Assembly: GCA_027486555.1 (NCBI GenBank)
Contig: JAIXOX010000003.1
Coordinates: forward strand, 1 to 58,464
DNA from: Comamonadaceae bacterium
Lineage (GTDB): Bacteria > Pseudomonadota > Gammaproteobacteria > Burkholderiales > Burkholderiaceae_C
Direction: 5' to 3'
Length of the DNA stretch: 58,464 nt
Position 1 is the first letter of the stretch; every line of letters begins with the position of its first letter. Under the pieces are notes generated by a model. The model did no database searches and was not told where the DNA came from. It saw only the letters and a program-made list of their open reading frames with translations. Below are positions 16,184-26,185 of this stretch, piece by piece. The translations under genes and the position numbers were made by a program.

Positions 16184-18169
16184 ATGAATGCTCTGGAGTT
16201 GACGCTGTTGTATTTGCTGGCCGCCGTGTTGGGCGTGGTCGCTTGCCGCATGCTCAAGTTACCGCCCATGTTGGGCTACTTGGCGGTGGGCGTGGTGATT
16301 GGCCCCAACGCGCTGGCGTTGGCGCAAAACTCTGAAGGGGTCAAGCACTTGGCTGAATTCGGTGTGGTGTTCTTGATGTTTGTGATCGGGCTGGAATTCA
16401 ACTTGCCCAAACTGCGGTCCATGCGCAAACATGTTTTTGGCCTGGGTTTGTTGCAGGTGGTGCTGACCTTGGTGATGGTGACGGTGTTTTCCTTGTTTGT
16501 GGCCACACTGGCCCCCACCCTTTGGAAAATGGAGTGGCAAACCGCATTGGCTTTGTCCAGCGCCATGGCCATGAGCAGCACAGCCATCGTGGTCAAGCTG
16601 GTGGCCGACCGGCTGGAACTGGAGTCCGAGCACGGCAAGCGGGTGGTGGGTGTGTTGTTGTTTCAGGACTTGGCCGTGGTGCCCTTGATCGTGATGATTC
16701 CGGCCTTGAGTGCACCCGCCGAAGAGCTTTTTTCGGCTTTGCTGATAGCGGCTGCCAAAGCGGCGGTCTTGATCACCGTGCTGATGACCGGAGGCCAGCG
16801 GGTCATGCGTTGGTGGCTGACCCTGGTGGCACGGCGCAAGAGCGAAGAGCTGTTTGTGCTGAACTTGTTGTTGGTCACGCTGGGGCTGGCCTGGATCACC
16901 GAGCTGGCTGGCTTGAGCTTGGCCTTGGGGGCTTTTGTGGCCGGCATGCTGATTTCAGAGACCGAATACAAGCACCAGGTGGAGTTGGACATTCGGCCTT
17001 TTCATGACGTTTTGCTGGGCCTGTTTTTCATCACCATTGGCATGATGCTGGACTGGCACATTGTGGTTGAAGGTTGGCCACTGGTGTTGGTGCTGACCAC
17101 GTTGCCCGTGTTGTTCAAACTGGTCTTGGTGACAGCTTTGGCCAAAATCACCGGTGCCACCAACGGGGTGGCGCTGCGCACGGGTTTGTACTTGGCCCAA
17201 GCCGGAGAGTTTGGCTTTGTGTTGCTGACTCTAGGGGCGCAAAGCAACATCATTCCGCCAACCTTGCTCAACCCGGTGCTGGCCAGCATGGTGCTGTCCA
17301 TGATGGCCACGCCTTTCATCATCATGCACAGCGACCGCATCGTGCTCAAGGTGGTCGCCAGCGAGTGGTTGCAGCAGTCCTTGCAAATGACCACCATTGC
17401 CCGCAAGTCGATCAACACCAGCAAACACGTCATCATCTGCGGTTACGGGCGTTGCGGCCAGAATTTGGCGCGCATGCTCGACAAGGAAAATATCCCTTAC
17501 ATGGCGCTGGACCTGGACCCTGACCGGGTGCGTCAGGCCGCTGCGGCCGGAGATTCGGTGGTGTTTGGCGATGCCGGGCGACTGCAATCGCTCATGGCCG
17601 CAGGCCTGGCCCGCGCCAGCGCGGTGGTGATCACCTACCTGGACGTGCCCGCTGCCATGAAGGTGCTGGACCACACCCACAGCCACGCACCGCAAGTCCC
17701 GGTGATTGTGCGCACGCAAGACGACCTGGACTTGGAAAAATTACTGGCCGCTGGTGCCACTGAAGTGGTGCCGGAGGCGATCGAAGGCTCCCTCATGCTG
17801 GCCAGCCATGCGCTGGCCCTGGTGGGCGTGCCCATGCGCCGCGTGATCCGCATCGTGCAGGACCAGCGCGATGCGCGCTACAACCTGCTGCGCGGTTACT
17901 TTCATGGCGCCGACGACGACACGCTGGACGAGATCGACCATGAACGACTGACCACGGTGGGGCTGCCCATGGCCTCACCCTGGTTGGGCAAGCGCGTCAA
18001 AGACCTGGCCTTTCATGCCATGGGGGTGCGTGTGGTCAACCTGCGCCGCGCCAATGGCCAGCCCGACAACGTGAGCGATGACACCGAGTTGCATGCGGGT
18101 GACACCCTGGTGTTGTCCGGCAAATCCCAAACCCTGGCTGTGGCCGAAGACAAACTCCTGCGAGGCTGA
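16184..18169 (+). CDS. KefB/KefC-type monovalent cation:proton antiporter (CPA2) with TrkA domains
   Basis: This 661-residue inner-membrane protein has about 12-13 transmembrane helices over residues 1-385 ([25 protein letters not shown] among them). An RCK/TrkA-N domain starts near residue 410 ([18 protein letters not shown], an NAD-binding motif), and a TrkA-C domain lies near the end ([15 protein letters not shown]). Relatives KefB and KefC are glutathione-gated K+ efflux systems that protect against electrophiles. No KefF/KefG ancillary oxidoreductase is adjacent. The apt gene follows after 5 bp, probably on the same transcript. Confidence 0.9.
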   Translation: MNALELTLLYLLAAVLGVVACRMLKLPPMLGYLAVGVVIGPNALALAQNSEGVKHLAEFGVVFLMFVIGLEFNLPKLRSMRKHVFGLGLLQVVLTLVMVTVFSLFVATLAPTLWKMEWQTALALSSAMAMSSTAIVVKLVADRLELESEHGKRVVGVLLFQDLAVVPLIVMIPALSAPAEELFSALLIAAAKAAVLITVLMTGGQRVMRWWLTLVARRKSEELFVLNLLLVTLGLAWITELAGLSLALGAFVAGMLISETEYKHQVELDIRPFHDVLLGLFFITIGMMLDWHIVVEGWPLVLVLTTLPVLFKLVLVTALAKITGATNGVALRTGLYLAQAGEFGFVLLTLGAQSNIIPPTLLNPVLASMVLSMMATPFIIMHSDRIVLKVVASEWLQQSLQMTTIARKSINTSKHVIICGYGRCGQNLARMLDKENIPYMALDLDPDRVRQAAAAGDSVVFGDAGRLQSLMAAGLARASAVVITYLDVPAAMKVLDHTHSHAPQVPVIVRTQDDLDLEKLLAAGATEVVPEAIEGSLMLASHALALVGVPMRRVIRIVQDQRDARYNLLRGYFHGADDDTLDEIDHERLTTVGLPMASPWLGKRVKDLAFHAMGVRVVNLRRANGQPDNVSDDTELHAGDTLVLSGKSQTLAVAEDKLLRG

Positions 18170-18174
18170 GAGAC

Positions 18175-18729
18175 ATGGACGATCTGAACGTCAACGATTA
18201 CCTTAAAAGCCACATCCGCACGGTGCCCGACTGGCCTGCGCAGGGCGTGCAGTTCCGTGATATCACCCCGCTGCTGCAAGACCCACGGGTGTTCCGCGTG
18301 TTGATCGATGCCTTTGTGCACCGCTACATGCATCCCACCCTGCGCCCTGACGTGGTGGCGGGGCTCGATGCACGCGGCTTCATTTTGGGCTCGGTTGTGG
18401 CCTATGAGCTGGGGCTGGGCTTTGTGCCCATCCGCAAAAAAGGCAAGCTGCCCTTCACCACGGTGGAAGAAACCTACGAGCTGGAATACGGCAGCGCCAC
18501 GGTCGAGCTGCACACGGACGCGGTGAAGCCGGGCCAGCGGGTGCTGCTGATCGACGACCTGATCGCCACAGGCGGCACCATGCTGGCGGGCAAAAAGCTG
18601 CTTGAAAAACTCGGTGCCACGGTGATCGAAGGCGCGGCCATTGTGGACTTGCCCGAGTTGGGCGGCTCGCAGCGCATTCAAGGCAGCGGCCTGAAATTGT
18701 TTACCTTGGTGTCGTTCGAGGGGCATTGA
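18175..18729 (+). CDS. apt: Adenine phosphoribosyltransferase
   Basis: A 184-residue cytoplasmic enzyme that joins adenine to PRPP to give AMP. The 13-residue PRPP-binding motif is [13 protein letters not shown] at about residues 122-134. [17 protein letters not shown] near the N-terminus and [13 protein letters not shown] before the motif are typical of Apt. Its 5-bp distance from the antiporter gene suggests co-transcription. GAGAG lies before the ATG. Confidence 0.93.
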   Translation: MDDLNVNDYLKSHIRTVPDWPAQGVQFRDITPLLQDPRVFRVLIDAFVHRYMHPTLRPDVVAGLDARGFILGSVVAYELGLGFVPIRKKGKLPFTTVEETYELEYGSATVELHTDAVKPGQRVLLIDDLIATGGTMLAGKKLLEKLGATVIEGAAIVDLPELGGSQRIQGSGLKLFTLVSFEGH

Positions 18730-18814
18730 GCGCTGTCGCACCTGTCGCGCAAGACGCTGACAGTTGGGTCGGCAGGTTTTAAGCTGGCTTTTTCAGCTTT
18801 TTACCCCAACAGCC

Positions 18815-19351
18815 ATGAATGCACCCCACACCCCAGCAGCGGTCGCCGACGACCGCGTGCCCTACGCCAAACCCCAACCTTGGGGCATGGCCCCCGACAT
18901 GGTGGTGCACGACGTGCATACCGAGGACGAACGCTTGTGGGCCCCGGTGGGCGAGGGCATTTGGTCACGCCCCTTGCACCTGAACGTGACGGGTGGTTTT
19001 TACGTGCACCTGCTCAAGGTCAAACGCTCGGGGCTGTTGCAGCGCCACCGCCATTCGGGTCAGGTGCATGCCCATGTGTTGCGCGGCAAATGGCTTTACC
19101 TGGAGCACGACTGGGTGGCCGAAGAAGGCAGTTATGTGTTTGAGCCACCGGGCGAAACCCATACCCTGGTGGTGCCCGACGACTGCCAGGACATGGTGAC
19201 CATGTTCACTGTGCATGGTGCTTTGATGTACGTGGACACACAAGGCAACGCCACGGGCTATGACGATGTCTTCACGCGCATCGAAAAGTACCGCACTCAC
19301 TTTGAGGCCGTGGGCTTGGGGGCGGATTACGTGAAGACCTTCATGCGCTGA
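18815..19351 (+). CDS. Cupin-fold protein, 2,4'-dihydroxyacetophenone dioxygenase family
   Basis: A 178-residue cupin. The metal-binding motif 1 reads RHRHSGQVHAHVLRG (two or more histidines with a downstream Glu in YLEHD), and motif 2 is PPGETHTL. The family includes 2,4'-dihydroxyacetophenone dioxygenase, an Fe-dependent C-C cleaving enzyme of aromatic ketone breakdown, but many members have unknown substrates. The ATG at 18815 was chosen because the cupin aligns from there; an earlier ATG at 18764 would add a poorly conserved lead. No strong ribosome binding site is visible. A terminator follows. Confidence 0.7.
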   Translation: MNAPHTPAAVADDRVPYAKPQPWGMAPDMVVHDVHTEDERLWAPVGEGIWSRPLHLNVTGGFYVHLLKVKRSGLLQRHRHSGQVHAHVLRGKWLYLEHDWVAEEGSYVFEPPGETHTLVVPDDCQDMVTMFTVHGALMYVDTQGNATGYDDVFTRIEKYRTHFEAVGLGADYVKTFMR

Positions 19352-19371
19352 TCGCCGTTTTTGAGCGATCC

Positions 19372-19405
19372 AAACCCCGCCTGGACTGCTTCGGGCGGGG
19401 TTTGT
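19372..19405 (+). terminator. Terminator after the cupin gene
   Basis: AAACCCCGCC pairs with GGCGGGGTTT around a 12-base loop, 20 bp after the stop, ending in TTTGTT. It lies between convergent genes and could serve both strands. Confidence 0.75.
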
Positions 19406-19438
19406 TAGGGGGGCTTTCAGCTCAGGATTGAGCGGTGA

Positions 19439-20512
19439 TCACCGCTCAATGGTGCGGTTCCAGCGGGCATTCCAAGTGGGACGGTTTTCGTTGATGACCG
19501 ACCAATCGAGCACCACCGCTGTTTTCATGTATTCGGCAAATTGCCTGAGTTTCAATTTGGCATCATCGCCCACAGCCGGTGCTTTCGGGTTGGAAGGAAT
19601 TTGGTTGCCGTGTTCGAGTCCAGCCGCTTGTGCAGAAGCTGACAACAGGTGCTCGGCCAGCTTTTGTGCCAAAACCGGCTCGGAATTGTTGGCAATCACA
19701 CACTCGGCCACCATGAGCACCACCGAGCCCTCTTTGGGCTGAGCGTATTCGACGGCGATGCCTTTTTCCTGCAAGGTGGCTACGCTGGTCGGTGTCAAAG
19801 GCGCAATGGCGGCTTCACCGTTCTGGATCATTTCGGCCAATTTGGCCGAGCTGGGGATGTACTCCAACACGTTGGGGCCAATCGATGCTTTCCAGGCATT
19901 GAATCCCGGATCCACGTTGGCTTCAGTGCCGCCTTTGATGCGGTTGAACATCAAAAAGCCATGCAGGCCAAACGAAGAAGAAGGCATGGATTGGAACACC
20001 ACTTTGCCCTTGAACTTGGGGTCGGCCAAATCCATCCAGGAGGTGGGTGCGGCCCAGCCTTTTTCGGCAAACATTTTCTTGTTGTAAGCCAAACCTGTCA
20101 TGCCCATGGTCACACCGGCCGCGATGTCGTCCTTGAAGCGCGCGGTGGGGAAAATTTCATTCAAAGCTGGGCTGGGTTTGAGCTTCTCGCACAGCCCCAT
20201 GCCTGCGGCTCGGATCATCACCCCATCGTCCAGGAACATCACATGCATCTGGGGTCTGTCTTTGTTGGCTTGCGCTTTGGCCAGGATTTCTGACGAGGTG
20301 CCCGGGACCACCACCACTTTCACGTTGTTCGCTTTTTCAAAGGCCGGAAAAACATGGCTTGTCCATGTTTTTTCCATGATGCCGCCGTTCATGCCGATGT
20401 ACAGGGTTTTGGTTTGGGCCTGCAACAAGCCCGGTGCCATGGCTGCGATGGCGACGGCCAAGGCGCCAAGCGGCGCATTCACAGAAATTTTTGATCGCGA
20501 GAAGGGGGTCAT
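19439..20512 (-). CDS. ABC transporter substrate-binding protein, PotD/polyamine-like family
   Basis: A 357-residue periplasmic binding protein with a signal peptide of about 32 residues (LGALAVAIAAMAPGLLQAQ). It belongs to the extracellular solute-binding family that includes PotD and iron or thiamine binders (YIGMNGGIMEKTWTSHVFPA, PGTSSEILAKAQA, VMFLDDGVMI). The ATG at 20510-20512 overlaps the upstream flavoenzyme stop as ATGA and has a GGAGA ribosome binding site; a longer reading to 20608 would overlap far more. It is the last gene of the seven-gene operon. The ligand is probably the substrate of the co-encoded dehydrogenase, perhaps an opine or amino acid derivative, but that is inferred. 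Confidence 0.88.
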   Translation of the reverse strand: MTPFSRSKISVNAPLGALAVAIAAMAPGLLQAQTKTLYIGMNGGIMEKTWTSHVFPAFEKANNVKVVVVPGTSSEILAKAQANKDRPQMHVMFLDDGVMIRAAGMGLCEKLKPSPALNEIFPTARFKDDIAAGVTMGMTGLAYNKKMFAEKGWAAPTSWMDLADPKFKGKVVFQSMPSSSFGLHGFLMFNRIKGGTEANVDPGFNAWKASIGPNVLEYIPSSAKLAEMIQNGEAAIAPLTPTSVATLQEKGIAVEYAQPKEGSVVLMVAECVIANNSEPVLAQKLAEHLLSASAQAAGLEHGNQIPSNPKAPAVGDDAKLKLRQFAEYMKTAVVLDWSVINENRPTWNARWNRTIER

Positions 20513-21660
20513 GGTAAGTCTCCTGGGGTTGATGTGACGGACGAAGAAACAGCAGAAAAACGGGCGATGGAAAAGGCCTCGATGGGGGTGGACGAGCGGC
20601 CATGGCAAACCAGTTCGGCCAAGACTTCACCCACAGCGGGCCCGGTCTGAAAACCTGCGCCCGCGAAGCCAAAAGCGTGGATCAAATCTGGCGTGGTCTG
20701 GCTCCTGCCGATCACTGGTTCATGGTCAGGCAAATATCCTTCGGTGCCACTCCAGGTGCGGATCACATGGGCGTGACGCAGGCTGGGCAACAGTTCAACC
20801 GAGCGGGCCAGCACCAGGCCAATGGCCTCACGCGAAGGTCTGGCGCGCAGATCATCCAGCGCAAAACCCCGTGAACCACCGATCACGCAATTGCCTCTGG
20901 GGGCTTGTCTTGCATAGATGCCGCCACCTTCAACGCCCAGGCTCAAGTTCATGAAGGCAGGCAATGGCTCGGTGACGGCCATGACCGGGTGTGCGGACAC
21001 CATGGGCACCACTTCGTTGAATTGAGCGGTAATGTGCCCGGCCCAGGCACCTGCACAGTTGAGCAAATGGGCACTGCAAATTTGAACGCCAGTGTCGGTC
21101 TCAATCTCAAAGCCTCGCCCCGTGTGGTGGAGGCTCTTGGCGGTGGTGTTCTCCATGACCACCGCCCCGGCAGCCTGCGCAGCCTTGGCAAATGCAGGCG
21201 AAACCAGCCGAGGGTTGGCGTGGCCATCTTCGGCGCACAAGGAGCCACCCAACACTCGCTCACCCAGCCAGGGGTAGGTCTTGCGAAGGGCATCACCGCC
21301 AATGATTTGCAAGTCCAGGCCATGTGCCAGACTTTTGTCGCGGTAGGCTTGCAGCGATGCCAAATCGGCTTCGGTCCGTGCAATTTTGAGGTGTCCTGAG
21401 CGGATGTATTCGCCATCGGTACCGATCAACTCTGGCAAGCGCCCCCAGATGGCGTGGGCACGTTGCGACAGTGGCAACTGCACCAGCGAACGCCCCTGGC
21501 GGCGAACGCCACCATAGTTCACGCCACTTGAACGAGAGCCGCACACATCGCGCTCCATCACCAGCACAGACTTCCCCAGCTTTCTCAAAGCCAGAGCTGC
21601 ACTGGTGCCGACGATGCCACCGCCCACAATGGCCACATCAAAGTGCTGTGCGGGGCTCAT
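20509..21660 (-). CDS. FAD-dependent oxidoreductase, DAO/glycine oxidase type (OoxB/HcnC-like)
   Basis: This 383-residue flavoprotein starts with a dinucleotide-binding fold, AIVGGGIVGTSAALAL, followed by VMERD, and has the DAO-family segment RSSGVNYGGVRRQGR. The C-terminal FAD contact is HAFGFAGAGFQTGPAVGE. It resembles the beta subunit of octopine/nopaline oxidases, D-hydroxyproline dehydrogenase and hydrogen cyanide synthase subunit HcnC. The two upstream genes encode the other subunits of such enzymes. It overlaps genes on both sides by 4 bp. The likely reaction is oxidation of an N-substituted amino acid; the substrate is not known. Confidence 0.85.
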   Translation of the reverse strand: MSPAQHFDVAIVGGGIVGTSAALALRKLGKSVLVMERDVCGSRSSGVNYGGVRRQGRSLVQLPLSQRAHAIWGRLPELIGTDGEYIRSGHLKIARTEADLASLQAYRDKSLAHGLDLQIIGGDALRKTYPWLGERVLGGSLCAEDGHANPRLVSPAFAKAAQAAGAVVMENTTAKSLHHTGRGFEIETDTGVQICSAHLLNCAGAWAGHITAQFNEVVPMVSAHPVMAVTEPLPAFMNLSLGVEGGGIYARQAPRGNCVIGGSRGFALDDLRARPSREAIGLVLARSVELLPSLRHAHVIRTWSGTEGYLPDHEPVIGRSQTTPDLIHAFGFAGAGFQTGPAVGEVLAELVCHGRSSTPIEAFSIARFSAVSSSVTSTPGDLP

Positions 21661-23054
21661 GCGGGACCCTCGGTGTTGGCGCTGAGGGCTTTTTCAAAGG
21701 GAATGGGTTTGATGGGCGCTTGTCCACGCAAACGGCCCACCTGTGAGGGCGTTTGCTGCGTGCAATGCGCCAGCAACTCGGCGGCGGCACAGGCACACAT
21801 GCGCCCTTGGCATCGCCCCATGCCCACCCGCGAAAAAGCTTTCAAACGGTTCAGCTCAAGTGCCCACGATGTTTGGGCGATTTCCCGGATTTCGCCTGCT
21901 GTGATCTCTTCGCATCGGCAGATCACCACCTCATTGGATGTCAAGGCGGGCCATTGGGTGGGTTCGGGAAAGGCTTTTGTCAAACCTGCGCCAAAAGTCC
22001 GGCGTCTTGCCATGTGCCGGTCCAGCGTCTGGATGCGTGCCTTTTCTGTGTCGGTCAAAACCAGTCCTTGGTCCATGAGCAAGGCCCATGCCGCACGCTC
22101 TCCTGACCACTCGGCCGCATCGGCGCCTTGAATGCTGACGCCATCGCCCGCCATGTACACACCAGGCACAGACGATCGACCCGCGCTGTCTTGGGTGGGC
22201 AGCCAGGCCCTGTCTGCAAGGTGATACCCAAACTCGCAGCCCAACAAATCGGCCAACTGGGTTTCCGACCTCAGGCCATACCCCGTGGCCACGGCATCGC
22301 AGTCGATGCGGTGTTCGCCGTGTTGGTCGCGCCAGATCAATTGTTCGACCGATGCGTCGCCAATCGCTTGCACCGGCATGGCCCCTCGCTGGATGGTGAC
22401 CCCGTGGGCCATGAGCCAGGCCACGTAATAAAGGCCTTTGGCCAGGACAGACGCTTGGGCCATCATGTCCGGCAAAGCACTCAGCTGGTCGCTCAACTGG
22501 GCACTGTCCAAAATGGCCGCGACGTGCCCACCCGCTTTGGCGTATTGGTAGGCGACAAGGTAAAGCAAAGGCCCAGTGCCCGCAAAGACCACCGACTTGC
22601 CGATGGCGCAGCCTTGAAACTTCAGGGCCACTTGTGCGCCGCCCATGCTGAACACACCGGGCAGTGTCCAGCCCAAAAAAGGCAAGATCCTGTCGGTGGC
22701 ACCCGTGGCCATGATCAAGGCGTCATAGCGCAAGACCGATGTCTGGTCTTTGTGGAGCAAATCCAGGCACCCGGCCTCGGCATTCCACACCAGTGTGTTG
22801 GGCCTGTAATCCATCTGCGGCATCAAGGCCTGCATGGCGTTCAGCACGGCATCGGCTTTACCGGCCTCGAAGCCGTACAAGGTTTTTCGGCTGCGTTCAA
22901 AATTCTCGGGGGCTTGTCGGTAAATCTGACCACCGTGGCGCGCGTTTTCGTCGAGCACGATCGGGCGCAAGCCTTTGGACACCAGGGTTTGAGCGGCGCG
23001 GATGCCCGCAGGGCCTGCGCCAACAATCACGACATGGGCAAGGGGGGTGTTCAT
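21657..23054 (-). CDS. FAD/NAD-binding oxidoreductase with C-terminal Cys-rich BFD-like domain (OoxA/HcnB-like)
   Basis: A 465-residue protein. The N-terminus is VVIVGAGPAGIRAAQTL (FAD site), a second Rossmann motif GTGPLLYLVAY lies mid-protein, and the C-terminus has CRCEEITAGEI and GMGRCQGRMC, a four-cysteine pattern for an iron-sulfur cluster. This arrangement matches the alpha subunit of opine oxidases, HcnB and D-hydroxyproline dehydrogenase. The ATG at 23052-23054 overlaps the small-subunit stop by 4 bp, which sets the start; the frame continues upstream but only antisense to the neighbour. With its neighbours it should form a three-subunit dehydrogenase. Confidence 0.86.
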   Translation of the reverse strand: MNTPLAHVVIVGAGPAGIRAAQTLVSKGLRPIVLDENARHGGQIYRQAPENFERSRKTLYGFEAGKADAVLNAMQALMPQMDYRPNTLVWNAEAGCLDLLHKDQTSVLRYDALIMATGATDRILPFLGWTLPGVFSMGGAQVALKFQGCAIGKSVVFAGTGPLLYLVAYQYAKAGGHVAAILDSAQLSDQLSALPDMMAQASVLAKGLYYVAWLMAHGVTIQRGAMPVQAIGDASVEQLIWRDQHGEHRIDCDAVATGYGLRSETQLADLLGCEFGYHLADRAWLPTQDSAGRSSVPGVYMAGDGVSIQGADAAEWSGERAAWALLMDQGLVLTDTEKARIQTLDRHMARRRTFGAGLTKAFPEPTQWPALTSNEVVICRCEEITAGEIREIAQTSWALELNRLKAFSRVGMGRCQGRMCACAAAELLAHCTQQTPSQVGRLRGQAPIKPIPFEKALSANTEGPA

Positions 23055-23353
23055 GGTGCCATCACCAAACGCATACCGGGTTCGATCAGGGTGAGGCAGC
23101 TGCGCAGTCGCGCACCCTCCTCTGTCGCAACCCAGCAATCCTGGCAAGCCCCCATGACACAAAATCCGGCCCGCACGGCGTCGGATGGATCGGCCCGTCG
23201 AAGGCCCCGACTTTGCGTGAGCAGGGCCGTCATGATGGTGTCACCGACCAAAGCTTGGCAAGGCTCTCCGTTCAGGAAAAAGGTGAGCGGTTCGCGTTGT
23301 TTTTCGCTCAGCCTGACCCACAAGCCAGCGGGTTTGGGGTGGGCCTGTGTCAT
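23051..23353 (-). CDS. (2Fe-2S)-binding small subunit of an opine/hydroxyproline dehydrogenase-like enzyme (HcnA-like)
   Basis: The 100-residue ferredoxin-like protein carries FCVMGACQDCWV followed later by LRSCL, the C-x4-C-x2-C...C pattern, after an N-terminal FFLNGEPCQALVGDTIMTALL typical of the 2Fe-2S small subunits of HcnABC-type enzymes. It overlaps the permease upstream and the FAD/NAD subunit downstream by 4 bp each. It probably carries electrons between the flavoprotein subunits. Short, but the motif and context make it secure. Confidence 0.87.
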   Translation of the reverse strand: MTQAHPKPAGLWVRLSEKQREPLTFFLNGEPCQALVGDTIMTALLTQSRGLRRADPSDAVRAGFCVMGACQDCWVATEEGARLRSCLTLIEPGMRLVMAP

Positions 23354-24144
23354 TTGCCACCCACCAGAATTTTGTCCAGACCATAAAGGCGGTCCAGGAT
23401 GATCATGACTGCGGCCGTCAAGGCCACCATCAAGGCCGAGACGGCGGCCATCAGCGGATCGAGCGACTCTGTGGCGTACATGTACATGCGCACGGGCAAG
23501 GTCACTGTGGACGGTGAGGTGACAAAAATGGACATGGTGACTTCATCAAAGCTGTTGATGAATGCCAACAACCACCCCCCAGTGACGCCAGGCAAGATCA
23601 TGGGCAACGTCACACGCCTGAAGACCGTCAAACGGCTGGCTCCCAAGGACAAAGCGGCATGTTCACAATGCCTGTCCATGCCCACCGCCGCAGCCAACAC
23701 CAGGCGCAAGGCATACGGGGTGATCACCACCACATGCGCCAACATGAGCCAATAAAAATTGCCCGTCGCACCGATGAGGGTAAACATTCTCAAAATCGCC
23801 ACCCCCAACACCAGGTGGGGCACGATCAAGGGTGAGAGAAACAGGGCATTGAGGGCGTCGCGCCCTTTGAACTCGTAGCGTGAGATGGCCAAACCCGCAG
23901 GCACCGCCAGCAGGGTTGACAAAGTGGCCGCCCCCAAGCCCAGCCAAAGGCTGTTCCAAAACGAGGTGATGAAATCAGGGTGATCAAACACCGCCTTGAA
24001 CCAGCGCAGCGAGAACTCGGTGGTCGGAATCGTCAAGGTGTTTTCGGGTGTGAACGCGACCAGACAGACGATCAGCAAAGGCGCCAGCATGAAACCGATC
24101 ACCAAGGCATTGAACAGCTTGGCAATGGGGCCGTTTCGGTTCAT
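23350..24144 (-). CDS. ABC transporter permease, PotC-like
   Basis: A 264-residue inner-membrane permease with six predicted helices and the EAA-loop region around EHAALSLGASRLTVFRRVTLPMILPGV that docks with the ATPase. It pairs with the PotB-like permease encoded immediately upstream (4-bp overlap). The family moves polyamines or small organic cations and acids. It is placed between transport and enzyme genes of one operon. Confidence 0.88.
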   Translation of the reverse strand: MNRNGPIAKLFNALVIGFMLAPLLIVCLVAFTPENTLTIPTTEFSLRWFKAVFDHPDFITSFWNSLWLGLGAATLSTLLAVPAGLAISRYEFKGRDALNALFLSPLIVPHLVLGVAILRMFTLIGATGNFYWLMLAHVVVITPYALRLVLAAAVGMDRHCEHAALSLGASRLTVFRRVTLPMILPGVTGGWLLAFINSFDEVTMSIFVTSPSTVTLPVRMYMYATESLDPLMAAVSALMVALTAAVMIILDRLYGLDKILVGGK

Positions 24145-25001
24145 GCAACCCCCATGGATTTTTTGTAGCGGCCTTCCAGCACGCGGTTGTAGCTGAGCAT
24201 GACCACCAGATTGGCCAGCAGCAAAATCAAGGCCAGCGTCGCCCCCAGTGGCCAGTTCAATTCGTGCAGGTATTCGTCATAAACCACCGTGGCCACCATT
24301 TTCAGACGGCGTCCACCCAACAAGCCCGGAATGGCAAATGCACTGGCGCACAAGCCAAACACAATCAGGCAACCCGACAAAATGCCCGGCATCACTTGCG
24401 GCAACACGATCCGCCGCACGGTGGTGAAAGGTGACGCAGACAAGGACAAGGCCGCATGCTCGACGCCCGGGTCGAGTTTTTGCAACGATGTCCAGATCGG
24501 GATGATCATGAAGGGCAGCATGACGTGCACCAAGGCGATGATCACCGCCCATTCGGTGTACAGGATCTTGACTGAACCCAGACCGGCAAAAGCAAAAAAC
24601 TGGTTGACCACACCATTCGGTCCCAGCAACATGCTCCATCCAAAAGCCCTGACCACCACCGAAACCAGCAGTGGTGCCAGCACCACCAGCAAACAGATCG
24701 TTCTCCACGGGTCCCGCATCCGGCTTAAAACATAGGCTTCGGGTGCACCGATCAAAAGGCAAATGCCGGTGGTCACGACAGACACCCAGAACGTGCGCCA
24801 GAAGATCTCAAAGTAATACGGGTCGGTCAGCACCTCGATGTAATGTGCCAAGGTGTACTCGTTTTTCACCCCCGTGTTGTAGTCAAACACTTGGAAAGAC
24901 AAAAGACCCGTCATCAACAGGGGCGCCAGTAACAAGCCGAAAAACAGCAGCAGTGCCGGGGCAGACAAGATCCATGGCGTCAGTGGTCTTTGTGCGCTCA
25001 T
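24141..25001 (-). CDS. ABC transporter permease, PotB-like
   Basis: A 286-residue inner-membrane permease beginning MSAQRPLTPWILSAPALLLF, with six predicted helices. The EAA-loop HAALSLSASPFTTVRRIVLPQVMPGIL is visible, as is the MRDPWRTICLLVVLAPLLVS segment. It forms the translocation pore with the PotC-like protein. It overlaps the ATPase gene upstream and the PotC-like gene downstream by 4 bp each. Confidence 0.88.
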   Translation of the reverse strand: MSAQRPLTPWILSAPALLLFFGLLLAPLLMTGLLSFQVFDYNTGVKNEYTLAHYIEVLTDPYYFEIFWRTFWVSVVTTGICLLIGAPEAYVLSRMRDPWRTICLLVVLAPLLVSVVVRAFGWSMLLGPNGVVNQFFAFAGLGSVKILYTEWAVIIALVHVMLPFMIIPIWTSLQKLDPGVEHAALSLSASPFTTVRRIVLPQVMPGILSGCLIVFGLCASAFAIPGLLGGRRLKMVATVVYDEYLHELNWPLGATLALILLLANLVVMLSYNRVLEGRYKKSMGVA

Positions 25002-26044
25002 GGCAACACCCGCATGGCTTCATCAGACCAATCCAGGCCTGTACTTTGACCCTCGTTCAAAGGGAAAGTGTCATTGTTCGCGCATGTGACGGTCAACAGC
25101 CCTTGGGCTGTTTCTATCTGGTAAAGCCATTGGCTGCCCAGAAAGAACCTGGCCGCGACCAACCCATCCACGCGACCCGTCCCTTGAGCAACACACTGAA
25201 TTTTTTCGGGCCGTACGCTGACCATCACGGCCTGGCCGTCAGCCCAGAGGCCTGAGGCCACCTTGAGTTTCAAGCCGCGCATATCGATGCAGCAGTCACC
25301 ATCGTTGTGGTGGACCTGCCCTTGCAACAAATTGGCTTTGCCTACAAATTTGGAAATGAATTGGGTTTGCGGGTTTTCGTACAGCGTGAACGGCTTGTCA
25401 ATTTGAGTCACACGTCCTGCTTGCATCACCACCACGCGGTCACTCAGCGACATGGCTTCGGTCTGGTCGTGCGTGACCATGATGGTGGTGGTGCCGACTT
25501 TGCGTTGAATCTGACGCAGTTCAAATTGCATCTCTTCACGCAACTTGGCGTCCAGATTGGACAAAGGCTCGTCCAGCAGCAAGACGGGGGGCTCGATCAC
25601 CAATGCGCGGGCCAGGGCCACCCGCTGGCGTTGTCCGCCCGAAAGTTCGCGGGGGTAGCGCTGTGACAATTCGCCCAAGTGCACCAAAGACAAAGCCGCG
25701 GCCACTCGGTCTGCACGTTCGTGCTTGGCCACGGCGCGCATCTCCAAGCCAAAACTCACATTCTGGCTGACCGTCATGTGGGGGAACAAGGCATAACTTT
25801 GAAACACAATGCCCAAGCCCCGTGTGTTGGGTGGGCTGTGGGTGATGTTTTTGCCATCGAGGCAGATTTTTCCGTGACTGGCTTCAACAAACCCGGCAAT
25901 CATTTGCAGCGTTGTGGTCTTGCCGCAACCCGACGGTCCCAACAGGGTCACGAACTCGCCTTTTTCAACGCTCAAGTTCATGTCGTCCACAGCGCATTGC
26001 GCGCCATAGAACTTGGAAAGATTCGTCAGCGTCAAAAACGACAT
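24998..26044 (-). CDS. ABC transporter ATP-binding protein, PotA-like
   Basis: A 348-residue ATPase. Walker A is GPSGCGKTT, the signature motif is LSGGQRQRVALARAL, Walker B is VLLLDEPLSNLDAKLRE, and a C-terminal TOBE regulatory domain follows. It powers the PotBC-like permease pair. The ATG at 26042-26044 was chosen because GGAG lies upstream and the ATPase fold begins MSFLTLTNLSKFYG; the frame extends further upstream without support. As first gene of the seven-gene operon it faces the divergent iclR gene across 188 bp. Confidence 0.9.
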   Translation of the reverse strand: MSFLTLTNLSKFYGAQCAVDDMNLSVEKGEFVTLLGPSGCGKTTTLQMIAGFVEASHGKICLDGKNITHSPPNTRGLGIVFQSYALFPHMTVSQNVSFGLEMRAVAKHERADRVAAALSLVHLGELSQRYPRELSGGQRQRVALARALVIEPPVLLLDEPLSNLDAKLREEMQFELRQIQRKVGTTTIMVTHDQTEAMSLSDRVVVMQAGRVTQIDKPFTLYENPQTQFISKFVGKANLLQGQVHHNDGDCCIDMRGLKLKVASGLWADGQAVMVSVRPEKIQCVAQGTGRVDGLVAARFFLGSQWLYQIETAQGLLTVTCANNDTFPLNEGQSTGLDWSDEAMRVLP

Positions 26045-26185
26045 TCGCCACACTCCTGTGCCCGCAGGCTCTGCTCCGAGCCCAACAGAGATCTGCGCCG
26101 GACTTTGCCAAATGGTGTTGGAATCACGCCAGAGCGTCAACAGGGTATTTCATTAAACGGCATAACTATTTAATTTATTCCACTG

